This document shows, piece by piece, positions 46,402 through 54,892 of a stretch of DNA of 64,000 bases. Source of the DNA: Amantichitinum ursilacus. GTDB lineage: Bacteria; Pseudomonadota; Gammaproteobacteria; Burkholderiales; Chitinibacteraceae. The stretch lies in contig NZ_LAQT01000003.1 in the NCBI RefSeq assembly GCF_001294205.1, forward strand, positions 310,001-374,000, in the 5' to 3' direction. Made by a program: the position numbers and the translations under genes. How positions within the stretch are numbered: the first letter of the stretch is position 1; each line of letters opens with the position of its first letter. A model generated the notes under the pieces. It was not told the DNA's origin. It was given only the letters and a program-made list of their open reading frames with translations, and searched no databases.

Positions 46402-47391
46402 ATGACTCAAGACTTGGCCCCCGAGCAAGGCATGGACCGCCGCACGTTGCTTAAAACCGGCGCTGGCGCGGCGGGTGCTGCGCTGGCGGCCGCCGCCATG
46501 GCCCCGGCCGCTGCGCTGGCCGCAGGCACCACGTCTTCTTCCCACGTATCACACCACGGAAAACACAGCATGGACTTCGTAACCGTAAAAGACGGCACCA
46601 ACATTTATTTTAAAGACTGGGGCACCGGCCAACCGGTGGTGTTCTCGCATGGCTGGCCGCTGAGCAGCGATGCCTGGGAACCGCAGATGCTGTTCCTGGT
46701 GCAGAAAGGCTATCGCGTGATTGCGCATGACCGCCGCGGGCATGGCCGTTCCAGCCAGTCGGCCAATGGCAACGATATGGATACCTACGCCGACGATCTG
46801 GCTGCAGTGATCGAAGCGCTGGATCTGAAAGGCGTGACGCTGGTGGGCCATTCCACCGGGGGCGGCGAAGTGGCGCATTACATCGGCCGCCATGGCAACC
46901 AGCGCGTGGCCAAGGCCGTGCTGATCGGCGCGGTGCCGCCGCTGATGCTGAAGACCCCCAACAACCCGGAAGGCACGGATATCTCGGTGTTCGACGGCAT
47001 TCGTGCTGACGTCATCGGCAACCGTTCGCAACTGTTTAAAGACCTGGCCGTGCCGTTCTTTGGCTTTAACCGCCCCAACGCCAAAGTGTCGCAAGGCACC
47101 ATCGACGAATTCTGGCGCGAAGGCATGGCCGGTTCGGCGCTGGGCCACTATCTGTGCGTCAAGCAATTCTCCGAAGTCGATTACACCGAAGATCTGAAGA
47201 AGATCGAAGTACCGACGCTGGTGCTGCATGGCGACGATGACCAGATCGTGCCGATCGACGCCGCCGGCAAAAAATCGGTGAAGCTGCTCAAGCACGGCAC
47301 GCTGAAGATCATCGAAGGCGGCGCCCACGGCATGTGCGTGACCTCGGCCGACAAGATCAACGCCGAATTGCTGGCGTTTCTGCAGGCTTGA
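46402..47391 (+). CDS. Tat-exported alpha/beta hydrolase (non-heme chloroperoxidase-like)
   Basis: This 329-residue protein has a Tat signal ([12 protein letters not shown], then an Ala-rich stretch to about residue 42) and a mature hydrolase that opens [20 protein letters not shown]. The triad is Ser in GHSTGGGE, Asp in [10 protein letters not shown] and His in GGAHG. It belongs to the cofactor-free haloperoxidase/arylesterase group. The mature Met is at the exact start of cytoplasmic homologues, so the Tat leader looks like an added module. Confidence 0.9.
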   Translation: MTQDLAPEQGMDRRTLLKTGAGAAGAALAAAAMAPAAALAAGTTSSSHVSHHGKHSMDFVTVKDGTNIYFKDWGTGQPVVFSHGWPLSSDAWEPQMLFLVQKGYRVIAHDRRGHGRSSQSANGNDMDTYADDLAAVIEALDLKGVTLVGHSTGGGEVAHYIGRHGNQRVAKAVLIGAVPPLMLKTPNNPEGTDISVFDGIRADVIGNRSQLFKDLAVPFFGFNRPNAKVSQGTIDEFWREGMAGSALGHYLCVKQFSEVDYTEDLKKIEVPTLVLHGDDDQIVPIDAAGKKSVKLLKHGTLKIIEGGAHGMCVTSADKINAELLAFLQA

Positions 47392-47411
47392 TTCGGTTTG
47401 AGTTACATAAG

Positions 47412-47439
47412 CGGCCACGCACATTGCGTGGCCGTTTTT
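47412..47439 (+). terminator. Rho-independent terminator
   Basis: The stem CGGCCACGCA (47412-47421) pairs with TGCGTGGCCG (47425-47434), followed by five T. It ends the Tat-hydrolase gene. Confidence 0.85.
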
Positions 47440-47589
47440 GTTTGCTCTGCCGCCAGGGCGGGTCGCTGGATTATGGTGTGAGCCTTGTTGCCCAGACCCA
47501 CAGGCTTGCCAGTCCGCAGTTGCGCCAGCAGATCGCCTACGCACTCGCTAATCTGTACGATGCCCTGCCGCCCTACACCGGAGACCACC

Positions 47590-48027
47590 ATGACCACGCT
47601 TGATCCCGCCATCCAGCACGTTTTTGACACTTACAGCAGCAGCGTCTACGCCAAAGACGAGGCGGCGTTTCTGGCTTTGTATGACGCGGACGTGCATGTG
47701 TTTGATATGTGGGGCCAGTGGGAATATCGCGGCCTGGAGGCCTGGCGCGGCATGGTCAGCAACTGGTTTGGCGGCGTGGGCGAGGTGCGCGTGGTGGCGG
47801 AATTTGCGCAGATCGAGGTCAGCGTGCACGGCGATTTCGCGCTGGCGCACGCCATTCTGACGTTCAAAGGCGTGGGGCCGGACGGCACGGAACTGCGGCA
47901 AATGAACAACCGGATGACGTTGGCATTGCAACGCAAGGACGCTGTCTGGAAAATCATCCATGAACACACCTCGGCTCCGGCGGATTTTGAGACGGGCAAA
48001 CTGATTCTGAATCGCCAGGTGGGGTGA
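47590..48027 (+). CDS. SnoaL/NTF2-like (DUF4440) protein
   Basis: This 145-residue protein begins MTTLDPAIQHVFDTYSSSVYAKDEAAFLALYDADVHVFD, the opening helix and strand of the NTF2-like fold, and has the final WKIIHEHTSAP that lines the pocket. Members are small-molecule isomerases or hydrolases or bind ligands; no catalytic pair can be assigned. GGAG lies before the ATG at 47590. It is a single gene behind the terminator of the Tat-hydrolase gene. Confidence 0.83.
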   Translation: MTTLDPAIQHVFDTYSSSVYAKDEAAFLALYDADVHVFDMWGQWEYRGLEAWRGMVSNWFGGVGEVRVVAEFAQIEVSVHGDFALAHAILTFKGVGPDGTELRQMNNRMTLALQRKDAVWKIIHEHTSAPADFETGKLILNRQVG

Positions 48028-48154
48028 GTGCTGACGCCGCTGCGGTCGCGTGGCAGTATGCGCGGCTGCGTTTCTGCTCAATGCTTGATCAACCATCACC
48101 GCGCGCGCACAGACGCGGCACTCTGCAGCGAATGGCACGCGCGGGGAATGACCA

Positions 48155-48385
48155 ATGACTGAGAGAAATAAAGAATTACAAAGCTGGGCTAGCGAAATGT
48201 TGGCCGATGTTGATATCAGCGCATTACCGATATTTGACGCCGCGGAGTTTCTGGATGATGAAGCGGTAATTGCGGCCTATCTTGCGGAAACCCATAAAGC
48301 GGGTGATGTTGTTTTATTGGATAACGCATTGAAGACCATTGAACGCGCTCGCGCATGGCATCAATTGCCCCGCCAGATTGAGTAA
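48155..48385 (+). CDS. Truncated antitoxin-like protein (addiction module antidote family)
   Basis: This 76-residue protein carries IFDAAEFLDDEAVIAAYLAETHKAGDVVLLDNALKTIERARAWHQ (split over residues 26-70), the N-terminal half of the small putative addiction-module antidote family that normally sits with a HigB-like toxin. The usual C-terminal helix-turn-helix is absent because the frame ends after PRQIE. Its codons are richer in A and T than those of neighbours (GAGAGAAATAAAGAATTA at the start), a sign of transfer. No toxin gene lies on either side, so it is probably a remnant. Confidence 0.6.
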   Translation: MTERNKELQSWASEMLADVDISALPIFDAAEFLDDEAVIAAYLAETHKAGDVVLLDNALKTIERARAWHQLPRQIE

Positions 48386-48515
48386 GGCGCGATCGAAGAG
48401 ATTTGTATCAGCGCGGTTGAAACGAATGAATTGTGCAAGAATATTGCACTGTCATACGCGGTGACGTTTCGATACGTTTGCCCCAACCGAGACCCTATAA
48501 AAACGGAGCCCGACG

Positions 48516-48722
48516 ATGAGCCCGATCGCACGAGGATTACTGACTGCCTATGCGCCCGCAGCGGCGTTGGGGGTGGCGCGTCTGCCGGTGACGGTGGTGG
48601 CCGCCACGGTGGGCACGGCCGCCAATGTGGCCGGCGGCGCGATCTCGGCGCTGGGCAATGGCGTGACCGCCATCGGTAACGGCATCAGCAGTCTGGGTAA
48701 TTCCATCAACACCTGGGCTTGA
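48516..48722 (+). CDS. Small Gly/Ala/Asn-rich protein, 68 residues
   Basis: I do not recognise this. It starts MSPIARGLLTAYAPAAAL, then a hydrophobic stretch LPVTVVAATVGTAANVAGGAIS, then repeats of a seven-to-eight-residue unit: ISALGNGV, TAIGNGI, SSLGNSI, ending NTWA. The pattern would form an amphipathic helix. GGAG lies before the ATG, TATAAA lies 20 bases upstream and a strong terminator follows, so expression is likely. It could be a membrane-active peptide or a small structural protein. Confidence 0.6.
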   Translation: MSPIARGLLTAYAPAAALGVARLPVTVVAATVGTAANVAGGAISALGNGVTAIGNGISSLGNSINTWA

Positions 48723-48755
48723 TGCTCTGGCCGCAGCGCCCGCAACAACGCCGAT

Positions 48756-48787
48756 AAAAAACGCCGTGAATCGATCACGGCGTTTTT
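48756..48787. terminator. Bidirectional terminator
   Basis: AAAAACGCCGTGA (from 48756) pairs with TCACGGCGTTTTT (48775-48787). It serves the 68-residue gene and the convergent LprI-like gene. Confidence 0.85.
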
Positions 48788-48802
48788 GCATTGCGGCCTG
48801 GC

Positions 48803-49189
48803 TTATTGCGCCAGTTTGGCGGTTTCGCAACCGGTGCTGCTGCATTCGCGCTGGCGTTCTTTCAGAAAGGCTACGCGCGCGTCGGTCATGGTGACTGCGC
48901 AATCCAGGTTTACAAAGTAACCGGTGCTGTCTTCGCGGCTGCACTTGGCGTCGCGGTCTTTGATCCAGGCCAGCTGCGAGGTTTTCAGCGCGGCTTGTTG
49001 TTCGGTGGTCAGTTGTTTGCGCAGTTCGGTAAACGTCTGGTTCAGCGTTTTATCGGATTGCGAAAACAGATTGCCCGCACAGTAAACCTGGTCGAAGGCG
49101 TTGCGCGGTTTGGCGCAGCCGGCGGCTTGGGCGCCAGCAGCCAGCGCGAAGGAAGCGACGGCCAGCGTCAGCAGAGTTTTTTTGATCAT
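48803..49189 (-). CDS. LprI-like lysozyme inhibitor (DUF1311) domain protein
   Basis: This 128-residue protein has a signal peptide (MIKKTLLTLAVASFALAAGAQA split at about residue 22). The mature part has the conserved Cys in GCAKPRNAFDQVYCAG, a helix with TLNQTFTELRKQL and WIKDRDAKC, typical of DUF1311/LprI N-terminal domains, and paired Cys near the end (ECSSTGCETA). Such proteins are periplasmic and some bind lysozyme. It is expressed from a single-gene unit. Confidence 0.85.
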   Translation of the reverse strand: MIKKTLLTLAVASFALAAGAQAAGCAKPRNAFDQVYCAGNLFSQSDKTLNQTFTELRKQLTTEQQAALKTSQLAWIKDRDAKCSREDSTGYFVNLDCAVTMTDARVAFLKERQRECSSTGCETAKLAQ

Positions 49190-49333
49190 GAATGCACCTG
49201 AAAAGGGTTGAACACTGTCGGCACGCGCACAGTTGGGCCACAGCTTACCTTGCGCGCCAGCATGCCGCCGCTCGGTGCCGATCAGAGCACGGGATTTGAT
49301 GCCAATTGCATACAGTCGAAAGCTAACGCGGGC

Positions 49334-49441
49334 CTAGGGTGGGTCACGACCCACCATTCAAAGTGATATGCCAAGTACATCGCTCGTAGCGGGTGGCTTT
49401 GAGTGGTGGGTCATGACGGGGACGCCGAGTCCCACCCTATG
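49334..49441. repeat. REPIN-like hairpin repeat, copy D (long right end)
   Basis: It opens CTAGGGTGGGTC-AC-GACCCACC and closes with CCCACCCTATG. The right palindrome has the same GGGGACGCCGAGT insertion as copy B. The last bases supply the TAG stop codon of the nucleotidyltransferase gene on the minus strand (49437-49439). Confidence 0.78.
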
Positions 49442-50201
49442 CCGCCAGCGCTTTAATGGTTCGGGACATCAGTGCGTTGACGTCAAAGCGTTGTTCCAGC
49501 CAGGCCAGCGTGGCCAGTGCGCTGGCGGGGGTGGCGTCGTAGCCTTGCATCAGTGGCGGCAAGTCGGCGGCGGCGCTGGGGTAGCGCGCTTCAAAGCGAC
49601 GCTCATGCGCATAGATATCGCGCAAGGCGGTGGTCGCCGCTTCAAGCCGCGCGGCCAGTTGCATCACCCGGTTAACCGCATCCACCTGCACAAAGCGAAA
49701 GCCCGACAGCTTTTCGCCGCGCCGATACCGGCACAAGCCCACATACAGATTGCCCAGCGCCTCGGCCACCAGCCAGGCGTTGTCGCGCTGCGGTTCAGGC
49801 TCGGGCAGGCGGGTAGGGTTGACGATGGCAGGGTCGATGTCCGGCGTGGCCCAGACCATGCGGCCGGGCGAGTAAAAAATCTGCGGCAACTCGTCCAGTT
49901 CAAACACCGCAAATTCGCAAAAGATGCCGTCGTCGAACATCGCCTTGTGGCCATCCACGGTGTTCTGAAACTGAAACGCCAACGGCCGGATCGCGCTGAG
50001 CCAATCCAGGTCGCCAATCAATTCGGCTTTCCGCCCCGGCTGCGCAATCACAAAAAAATCGAGATCCGAATAAGCGTCGATGCGGCTGGTTTCCACGCCC
50101 ACCGAGCCCAGCCCGAACAGCGCGCGCGCTTTGCCGCTGGCGGCCAGTGATTGGCCGATCTGGTCCAGCCGTTCCAGTAATTGTTGTGCGGTTTTGCCCA
50201 T
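49437..50201 (-). CDS. Nucleotidyltransferase-domain protein
   Basis: This 254-residue protein has the pol-beta-type motif GLGSVGVETSRIDAYSDLDFFV (residues about 30-51), with the GxG and DxD that bind nucleotide and metals, and a helical C-terminal domain (LVAEALGNLYVGLCRYRRGE) like lincosamide or aminoglycoside nucleotidyltransferases. It could modify an antibiotic or another small molecule; no substrate can be assigned. GGAG precedes the ATG. The C-terminus TIKALAA runs directly into the REPIN-like repeat, whose CTA gives the TAG stop, so the original end was probably replaced by the insertion. Confidence 0.82.
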   Translation of the reverse strand: MGKTAQQLLERLDQIGQSLAASGKARALFGLGSVGVETSRIDAYSDLDFFVIAQPGRKAELIGDLDWLSAIRPLAFQFQNTVDGHKAMFDDGIFCEFAVFELDELPQIFYSPGRMVWATPDIDPAIVNPTRLPEPEPQRDNAWLVAEALGNLYVGLCRYRRGEKLSGFRFVQVDAVNRVMQLAARLEAATTALRDIYAHERRFEARYPSAAADLPPLMQGYDATPASALATLAWLEQRFDVNALMSRTIKALAA

Positions 50202-50295
50202 CTCGTCGTCTCCGTCGCCGATTGTTCCAAAGCGGTTTGAATGGCGTGGTTGCTAGCATAGACGAGGTTTCTAAAATTGCAATAAGCGCGGTGTG

Positions 50296-52188
50296 TTACA
50301 GCAGTGCGCTGACGTCGCCTTCACGCGTCAGCACCAACGCTTTGGCCATCACGGCTTCATATGAAGTCAGCAACTGATCCGCGCCGGCCGGGGTGGTTTG
50401 TGGTTGCGGGATGGTCTCAAACGGATTGGGGATAAACACCGCCCACACTTCGGCCTGGGGCCATTGCCGTTTAACGTGCGCCAGCACGGCGTCGAGTTTG
50501 TCGCGATGCTGTTCCGGCTGCATGGTGACAAAACAGATCACGCCTACCTGGCCCGGCGCCAGTTCGTGCGCCATATCCAGTTCGTCCAGCGCCAGATGGC
50601 GGCCGTCCATTTTTTGCATGCGCATGATGCGCACCAGGATTTCGGTGGCGATTTCATCGACCACGCTGCCCAGACCGGCCGCCAGAATCAGCTTGTCGCC
50701 CGGCACCACCTGGCCCGGTTGCGCCAGCTTGCGGCTTTCGCGTTCGCGCTGCTCGCGCAACTGGCGGCCGACGTTAACGCCTTCGATCACCGAATAGCCT
50801 TTGGTTCTGCGCCAGAAACGGGGCGTTTCGGTCAGCGCTTGCACCACGGCGCTCATGGCCGAACCCACCTTGATTTGCTCGGTGCGGGTGATGGCCCGGT
50901 CCGCAAAATCCATGCGCGCCAGATGCAGGGCGGGCAGCAGCACGGCGTCGCAATAGGCGGCTGGCGATTTGCGTTTTACATAGCTGCGTGCGCCCTGGAT
51001 GATTTCTTGCGAATCGCCCGAGAGCGAGCGCTGATAAAAGTTTTCCGGCAGCGTCAGCGCGGGCACTTCGCCCAGCAAGACCTCCAGGATATGCAGCGGC
51101 TGGATATAGCGCCCGGCCACCACAAGACACAAAGTCAGCGGCGTGGACAGCACCAGCCCCACCGGCCCCCAGATCCAGCCCCAGAAAATGGCGGCGATGA
51201 CCACCGCCAGCGGCGACAGCCCGGTGGTGTGGCCATACAGCTTGGGCTCTACCAGTTGCGACACCACCACTTCGATCGCGCCAAACAGAATCAGCGTCAT
51301 GATCGCCATGGTCCACGTCGGGCTGATGGCAGCCGCCAGCGCCGTGGCGGCAATGGCGGCAATCCACAGCCCCACATATGGCACAAAGCGCAGGATGGCG
51401 GCCATCGAGCCCCATAAAAACGCATGCGGCAAGCCGATCAGCGCCAGGCCCAAACCCACCAGAATGCCCACACCGCCATTGACGGCAAATTGCGACAAAA
51501 AGAAACGCGACAGCCGTTCGCCCGCATCGTTAACCGCCAGCGTGGTGGCGCGCAGATCGTTTTTGCCGATCACCGAAATCAGCCGGTCGCGCAGCGCCTC
51601 GTGTTCCAGCAACACAAAGATCAGCACCACAAACACGATGCCCATGGTGCCCAGCGGGCCGCCAATGCCGCTGGCAAAGCGGCTGATAATCTGGATGGGC
51701 CGGGCGGGCGGTTGATGCACTTCCACCTGCAGGCGGCCATTGCCCGGCGTCACGATGCTGTTGGCGGGCGAGGGCGCGGTGCTGGGTTCATCGCTCAGCC
51801 AGCGAAACACCCGGTTGGCCGGGCCTGCCACGTCGTCAAGCTTGCCCACCGTCATCTGGTCCAGCATCACCAGCTTGTCGCGCACCGTGGCTTCGTACTG
51901 CGGCAGGCTGCTGCCCATACGCACCACTTGCGCGCCGATCACCAGCCCCACCATGCCCAGGCCCAACATCAGCACCAGTACCGCCACCACCACGGACGAG
52001 GTATGCCCAAAGCCCACGCGACGGTTGGCGCGCACCAGCGGCGCAATCAGCAAACTGAGCATGATGGCCAGCGTGATGGGGATGAGCACTTCGCGGCCAA
52101 AATACAGCAGCGCCAGCATGGCGGCCGCGCCGGTGATATTGGAGAGCTGCAACGCCGTATCGGGGGGAACAAGTCTGGATTTGAGCAC
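50296..52188 (-). CDS. AI-2E family transporter with a C-terminal cytoplasmic extension
   Basis: This 630-residue protein starts at a GTG (VLKSRL). The AI-2E domain with about eight helices spans residues 15-365 and includes the conserved ISPLAVVIAAIFWGWIWGPVGLVL-like segment. The final 250 residues are a soluble region absent from short family members: a helical part (SLSGDSQEIIQGARSYV), then an alpha/beta part (GDKLILAAGLGSVVDEIATEILVRIM, DELDMAHEL) ending in a QPEQHRDKLDAVLAHVK domain. Members export autoinducer-2 or move small ions; the role here is not known. Confidence 0.87.
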   Translation of the reverse strand: MLKSRLVPPDTALQLSNITGAAAMLALLYFGREVLIPITLAIMLSLLIAPLVRANRRVGFGHTSSVVVAVLVLMLGLGMVGLVIGAQVVRMGSSLPQYEATVRDKLVMLDQMTVGKLDDVAGPANRVFRWLSDEPSTAPSPANSIVTPGNGRLQVEVHQPPARPIQIISRFASGIGGPLGTMGIVFVVLIFVLLEHEALRDRLISVIGKNDLRATTLAVNDAGERLSRFFLSQFAVNGGVGILVGLGLALIGLPHAFLWGSMAAILRFVPYVGLWIAAIAATALAAAISPTWTMAIMTLILFGAIEVVVSQLVEPKLYGHTTGLSPLAVVIAAIFWGWIWGPVGLVLSTPLTLCLVVAGRYIQPLHILEVLLGEVPALTLPENFYQRSLSGDSQEIIQGARSYVKRKSPAAYCDAVLLPALHLARMDFADRAITRTEQIKVGSAMSAVVQALTETPRFWRRTKGYSVIEGVNVGRQLREQRERESRKLAQPGQVVPGDKLILAAGLGSVVDEIATEILVRIMRMQKMDGRHLALDELDMAHELAPGQVGVICFVTMQPEQHRDKLDAVLAHVKRQWPQAEVWAVFIPNPFETIPQPQTTPAGADQLLTSYEAVMAKALVLTREGDVSALL

Positions 52189-52214
52189 GGGGGTTCCGGG
52201 TGCATCGGGCTACG

Positions 52215-52640
52215 TTACGGTGCGCGCGCCTCCAGCCCCAGCCCGCTACGCGCTGTGGCCGATACCGCGCGGGTACGTCGCCAGAAGGTGTCTTTACGAA
52301 AGCTGAGAGTATTCATGCCTGGGTTGTAGACCGCAATGCCATTGGCGATGACATTGCCGCCTTCCAGAATATTCAGCTGCAAAGTGTGCGATTGCGGGTC
52401 ATACGCGGTCACTTCCAGCCGCACGCCGTCCACGCGCTTGCCATCCGCGCCCAGCGCCGCGCCCACGCCATCGCTATCCAGCACCAGCGCCCGGCCGCTG
52501 GCCAATGCTTCGCCGCGCAACACAGAATCGCGCGTGGTCCAGATGCCGGTCAGTTCTTCGGGCAAGGCCGTCGCGGCGTACGCCGTGTGCAACAGCAATA
52601 ACAGCAAGCCAGCGCAAGCCCGGGTTAAACGCGAGGTCAT
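52215..52640 (-). CDS. Exported hypothetical protein, 141 residues
   Basis: I do not recognise this. It begins MTSRLTRACAGLLLLLLHTAYA, a signal peptide, followed by a small beta-rich domain (LTGIWTTRDSVLRGEA, VRLEVTAYDPQSHTLQLNILEG, NTLSFRKDTFW) of the lipocalin-like or DUF type. The ATG at 52640 is chosen over the upstream one because the signal peptide then starts at the first Met. It lies just upstream of the AI-2E gene on the same strand (27 bases). Confidence 0.6.
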   Translation of the reverse strand: MTSRLTRACAGLLLLLLHTAYAATALPEELTGIWTTRDSVLRGEALASGRALVLDSDGVGAALGADGKRVDGVRLEVTAYDPQSHTLQLNILEGGNVIANGIAVYNPGMNTLSFRKDTFWRRTRAVSATARSGLGLEARAP

Positions 52641-52786
52641 TGTTTTTATTCCGGTTAAAGACAACGCACTCATCATAGACAGCGCCATGCGGGCTTCAAC
52701 AGTCGTGCCTTTTTATTGCCGGCGCAGCAGGTGCGGCGGGCGGCCTCTAAGATAAGGTTTATCGCCCGCCGCCAAGGACTGCCGCC

Positions 52787-54724
52787 ATGTTGCACCACTG
52801 GTCAATCCGCAAAAAGCTGTTGGTTAGCGTCACCCTGATCTTGCTGGCGTCGCAACTGGTGGCCGCGCTGGTGCTGGGCACGCTGTTTCGCAATGCGATG
52901 ATCGATCGCGTGGAAAACGGCGAGCTCAAGCAAGGCGTGCTGGCGATTCGCAATGATCTGGATCGCTCGTTGTCACTGCCGGTGCAGGTGGCCGCCGATA
53001 TCAGCAGCAATGCCTATCTGCTGGACTGGCTGAGCGCGGGCGAACCCGAAGCCGGTATCGCCACCTGGCAACGCTACGCCAGCAAGGTTAAGGCCAGCAC
53101 GGGCTACCCGATCATCTCGCTGGTGTCCGAATCCACGCGCAAGTATTACGACGACGAACACGGCCTGCTGCGCATGCTCGACCCGGCGCATGACGGCTGG
53201 TTTGATGCCTTTATGAAAAGCGGGCAGCCCTATGGTTTTAATCTGGGCGTGGAGCCGGGCAAGCCGGTGATGATGTTTATCAACTACCTGGCCGATGACG
53301 GCCACGGCCATCGCGCCAATACCAGCGTGGGCCTGGATGTGACGGCCATGGCCAACCGCATTCGCAATTCCGCTATCGCCGGTTCGGGGCAGGTGTATGT
53401 GGTGGATGCCAGCGGCAAAATTCAGATCCACCGCGACCCGGCGCTGGTGAAGGTGGATAACAAGGTCGATTTCCGTACGCTGCCGGGTCTGAACGACGTG
53501 GCCGACAGCCTGTTGCACCAGGGCGAATTCAATCTGGCGCGTTATCAAGGCCCGCAAGGCGCGATGGTGGCGGTGTCCAGCTATGTGCCGGTGGCCAAAT
53601 GGTTTGTGATTGTCGAAATGCCCGAAGCTGAAATCAGCGCCGTGGTTAATCGCACCATGCTGTGGCTGGTGCTGGTGGACGGGCTGGCGCTGGCGGTGTC
53701 CATCATTCTGGTGATTGCGCTGGTGGGCAGCATCACGCGGCCGTTGGCGCGGCTTAGCGAGGCGATGAAAGCGCTGGCCAGCGGGCGCGGCGATCTGACC
53801 GTGCAACTGGATGCGCGCAGCGGCGACGAAATCGGCCAGATTGCCAGCAGCTTCAACGCGTTTATGGGGCAGTTGCGCGACATGATGCTGCGCGTGCGCG
53901 ACGGCACCGGCCAGCTCACGCAGAGCGTGGCCAGCATCAACGGCATGACGCAACGGCTGGCGCAGGATTCGCAACACAATGCCGAGATGGCGGGCGCAAC
54001 CGCCGCCACCATCGAGCAAATCACCGTCTCGATCAGCGTGATTGCCGACAACTCGCAAGCCGCCACCGCCAACGTGGAACAAGCCGGGCGTATGTCGGCC
54101 AACAGTGCGCAGTCGATCAGCCGCGTGGCGGTTGAAATCAACGCGGTGGCCGACGCCATGCAGCGGCTGCGCGACGTAATGGACAGTCTGGCCGACAACA
54201 GCGAAAAAATTGCCTCGATGGCCACGGTGATCAAGGACATCGCGGGCCAGACCAATCTGCTGGCGCTCAACGCCGCCATTGAAGCCGCCCGCGCGGGCGA
54301 ACAAGGCCGCGGCTTTGCCGTGGTGGCGGACGAGGTGCGCAAACTGGCCGAGCGCACCGGCCAGGCCACCATAGAAATCGCGGGCATGGTGCAGAGCATG
54401 CAGTTCGAATCGGGCGGGGCGATTGCCCACGCCCAGCAAACGCAAAGCGCGGTACGCAATGGCGTGGAGCTGGTGCAGGCCGCCATCCGCGATATCGAGG
54501 CGATTGAGGGCATGATGCAATCGGTGGTGCGCACTACCACCGATATCCGCGATGCCGCCGTTGAACAATCGCGCGCCACCGAGCAGATGGCGCAAAGCGC
54601 CGAACGCTTGTCCAGCCGCGCGCAGGAAGAAGACGAAGAGATCCGCAAGACCTCGGACGTGGCGGCGGCCATGGGCAAACTTGCCGCCGAACTTGCTGCG
54701 CTGGTCGCGCGCTTCAAGCTTTGA
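52787..54724 (+). CDS. Methyl-accepting chemotaxis protein
   Basis: This 645-residue receptor has a first membrane helix (about 10-33), a periplasmic dCache-type sensor (about 35-290, with a [16 protein letters not shown]-type membrane-proximal end), a second helix (about 295-318), a HAMP domain (about 320-372) and the signalling hairpin with [42 protein letters not shown] (split around 490-525). Methylation-type Gln/Glu pairs flank the hairpin. No C-terminal CheR tether is seen. AAGGA lies before the ATG; it stands alone. Confidence 0.93.
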   Translation: MLHHWSIRKKLLVSVTLILLASQLVAALVLGTLFRNAMIDRVENGELKQGVLAIRNDLDRSLSLPVQVAADISSNAYLLDWLSAGEPEAGIATWQRYASKVKASTGYPIISLVSESTRKYYDDEHGLLRMLDPAHDGWFDAFMKSGQPYGFNLGVEPGKPVMMFINYLADDGHGHRANTSVGLDVTAMANRIRNSAIAGSGQVYVVDASGKIQIHRDPALVKVDNKVDFRTLPGLNDVADSLLHQGEFNLARYQGPQGAMVAVSSYVPVAKWFVIVEMPEAEISAVVNRTMLWLVLVDGLALAVSIILVIALVGSITRPLARLSEAMKALASGRGDLTVQLDARSGDEIGQIASSFNAFMGQLRDMMLRVRDGTGQLTQSVASINGMTQRLAQDSQHNAEMAGATAATIEQITVSISVIADNSQAATANVEQAGRMSANSAQSISRVAVEINAVADAMQRLRDVMDSLADNSEKIASMATVIKDIAGQTNLLALNAAIEAARAGEQGRGFAVVADEVRKLAERTGQATIEIAGMVQSMQFESGGAIAHAQQTQSAVRNGVELVQAAIRDIEAIEGMMQSVVRTTTDIRDAAVEQSRATEQMAQSAERLSSRAQEEDEEIRKTSDVAAAMGKLAAELAALVARFKL

Positions 54725-54810
54725 CATCGCGGCAGCGACCGGCGCCATCCCCGGCCTTGATCAAAATTGCCGAAACCGTACGCGAGCATTCTGCGCCGCT
54801 CCAACCCGGG

Positions 54811-54845
54811 TGGCAGAAATTGAATGTTGTATGGCATTTCTGCCA
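54811..54845. promoter_or_regulatory. Inverted repeat before the MFS gene
   Basis: TGGCAGAAAT (54811-54820) and ATTTCTGCCA (54836-54845) are perfect inverse copies around 15 bases, and GGCATT/AATGCC overlap the right arm. It lies 48 bases before the MFS start. The GlxA-type regulator encoded at 56089 is the obvious candidate to bind it. Confidence 0.5.
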
Positions 54846-54892
54846 GAATGCCGCGTGCGACAGTGCAGTTTTCCTGCAGACGGGAGACTGCG

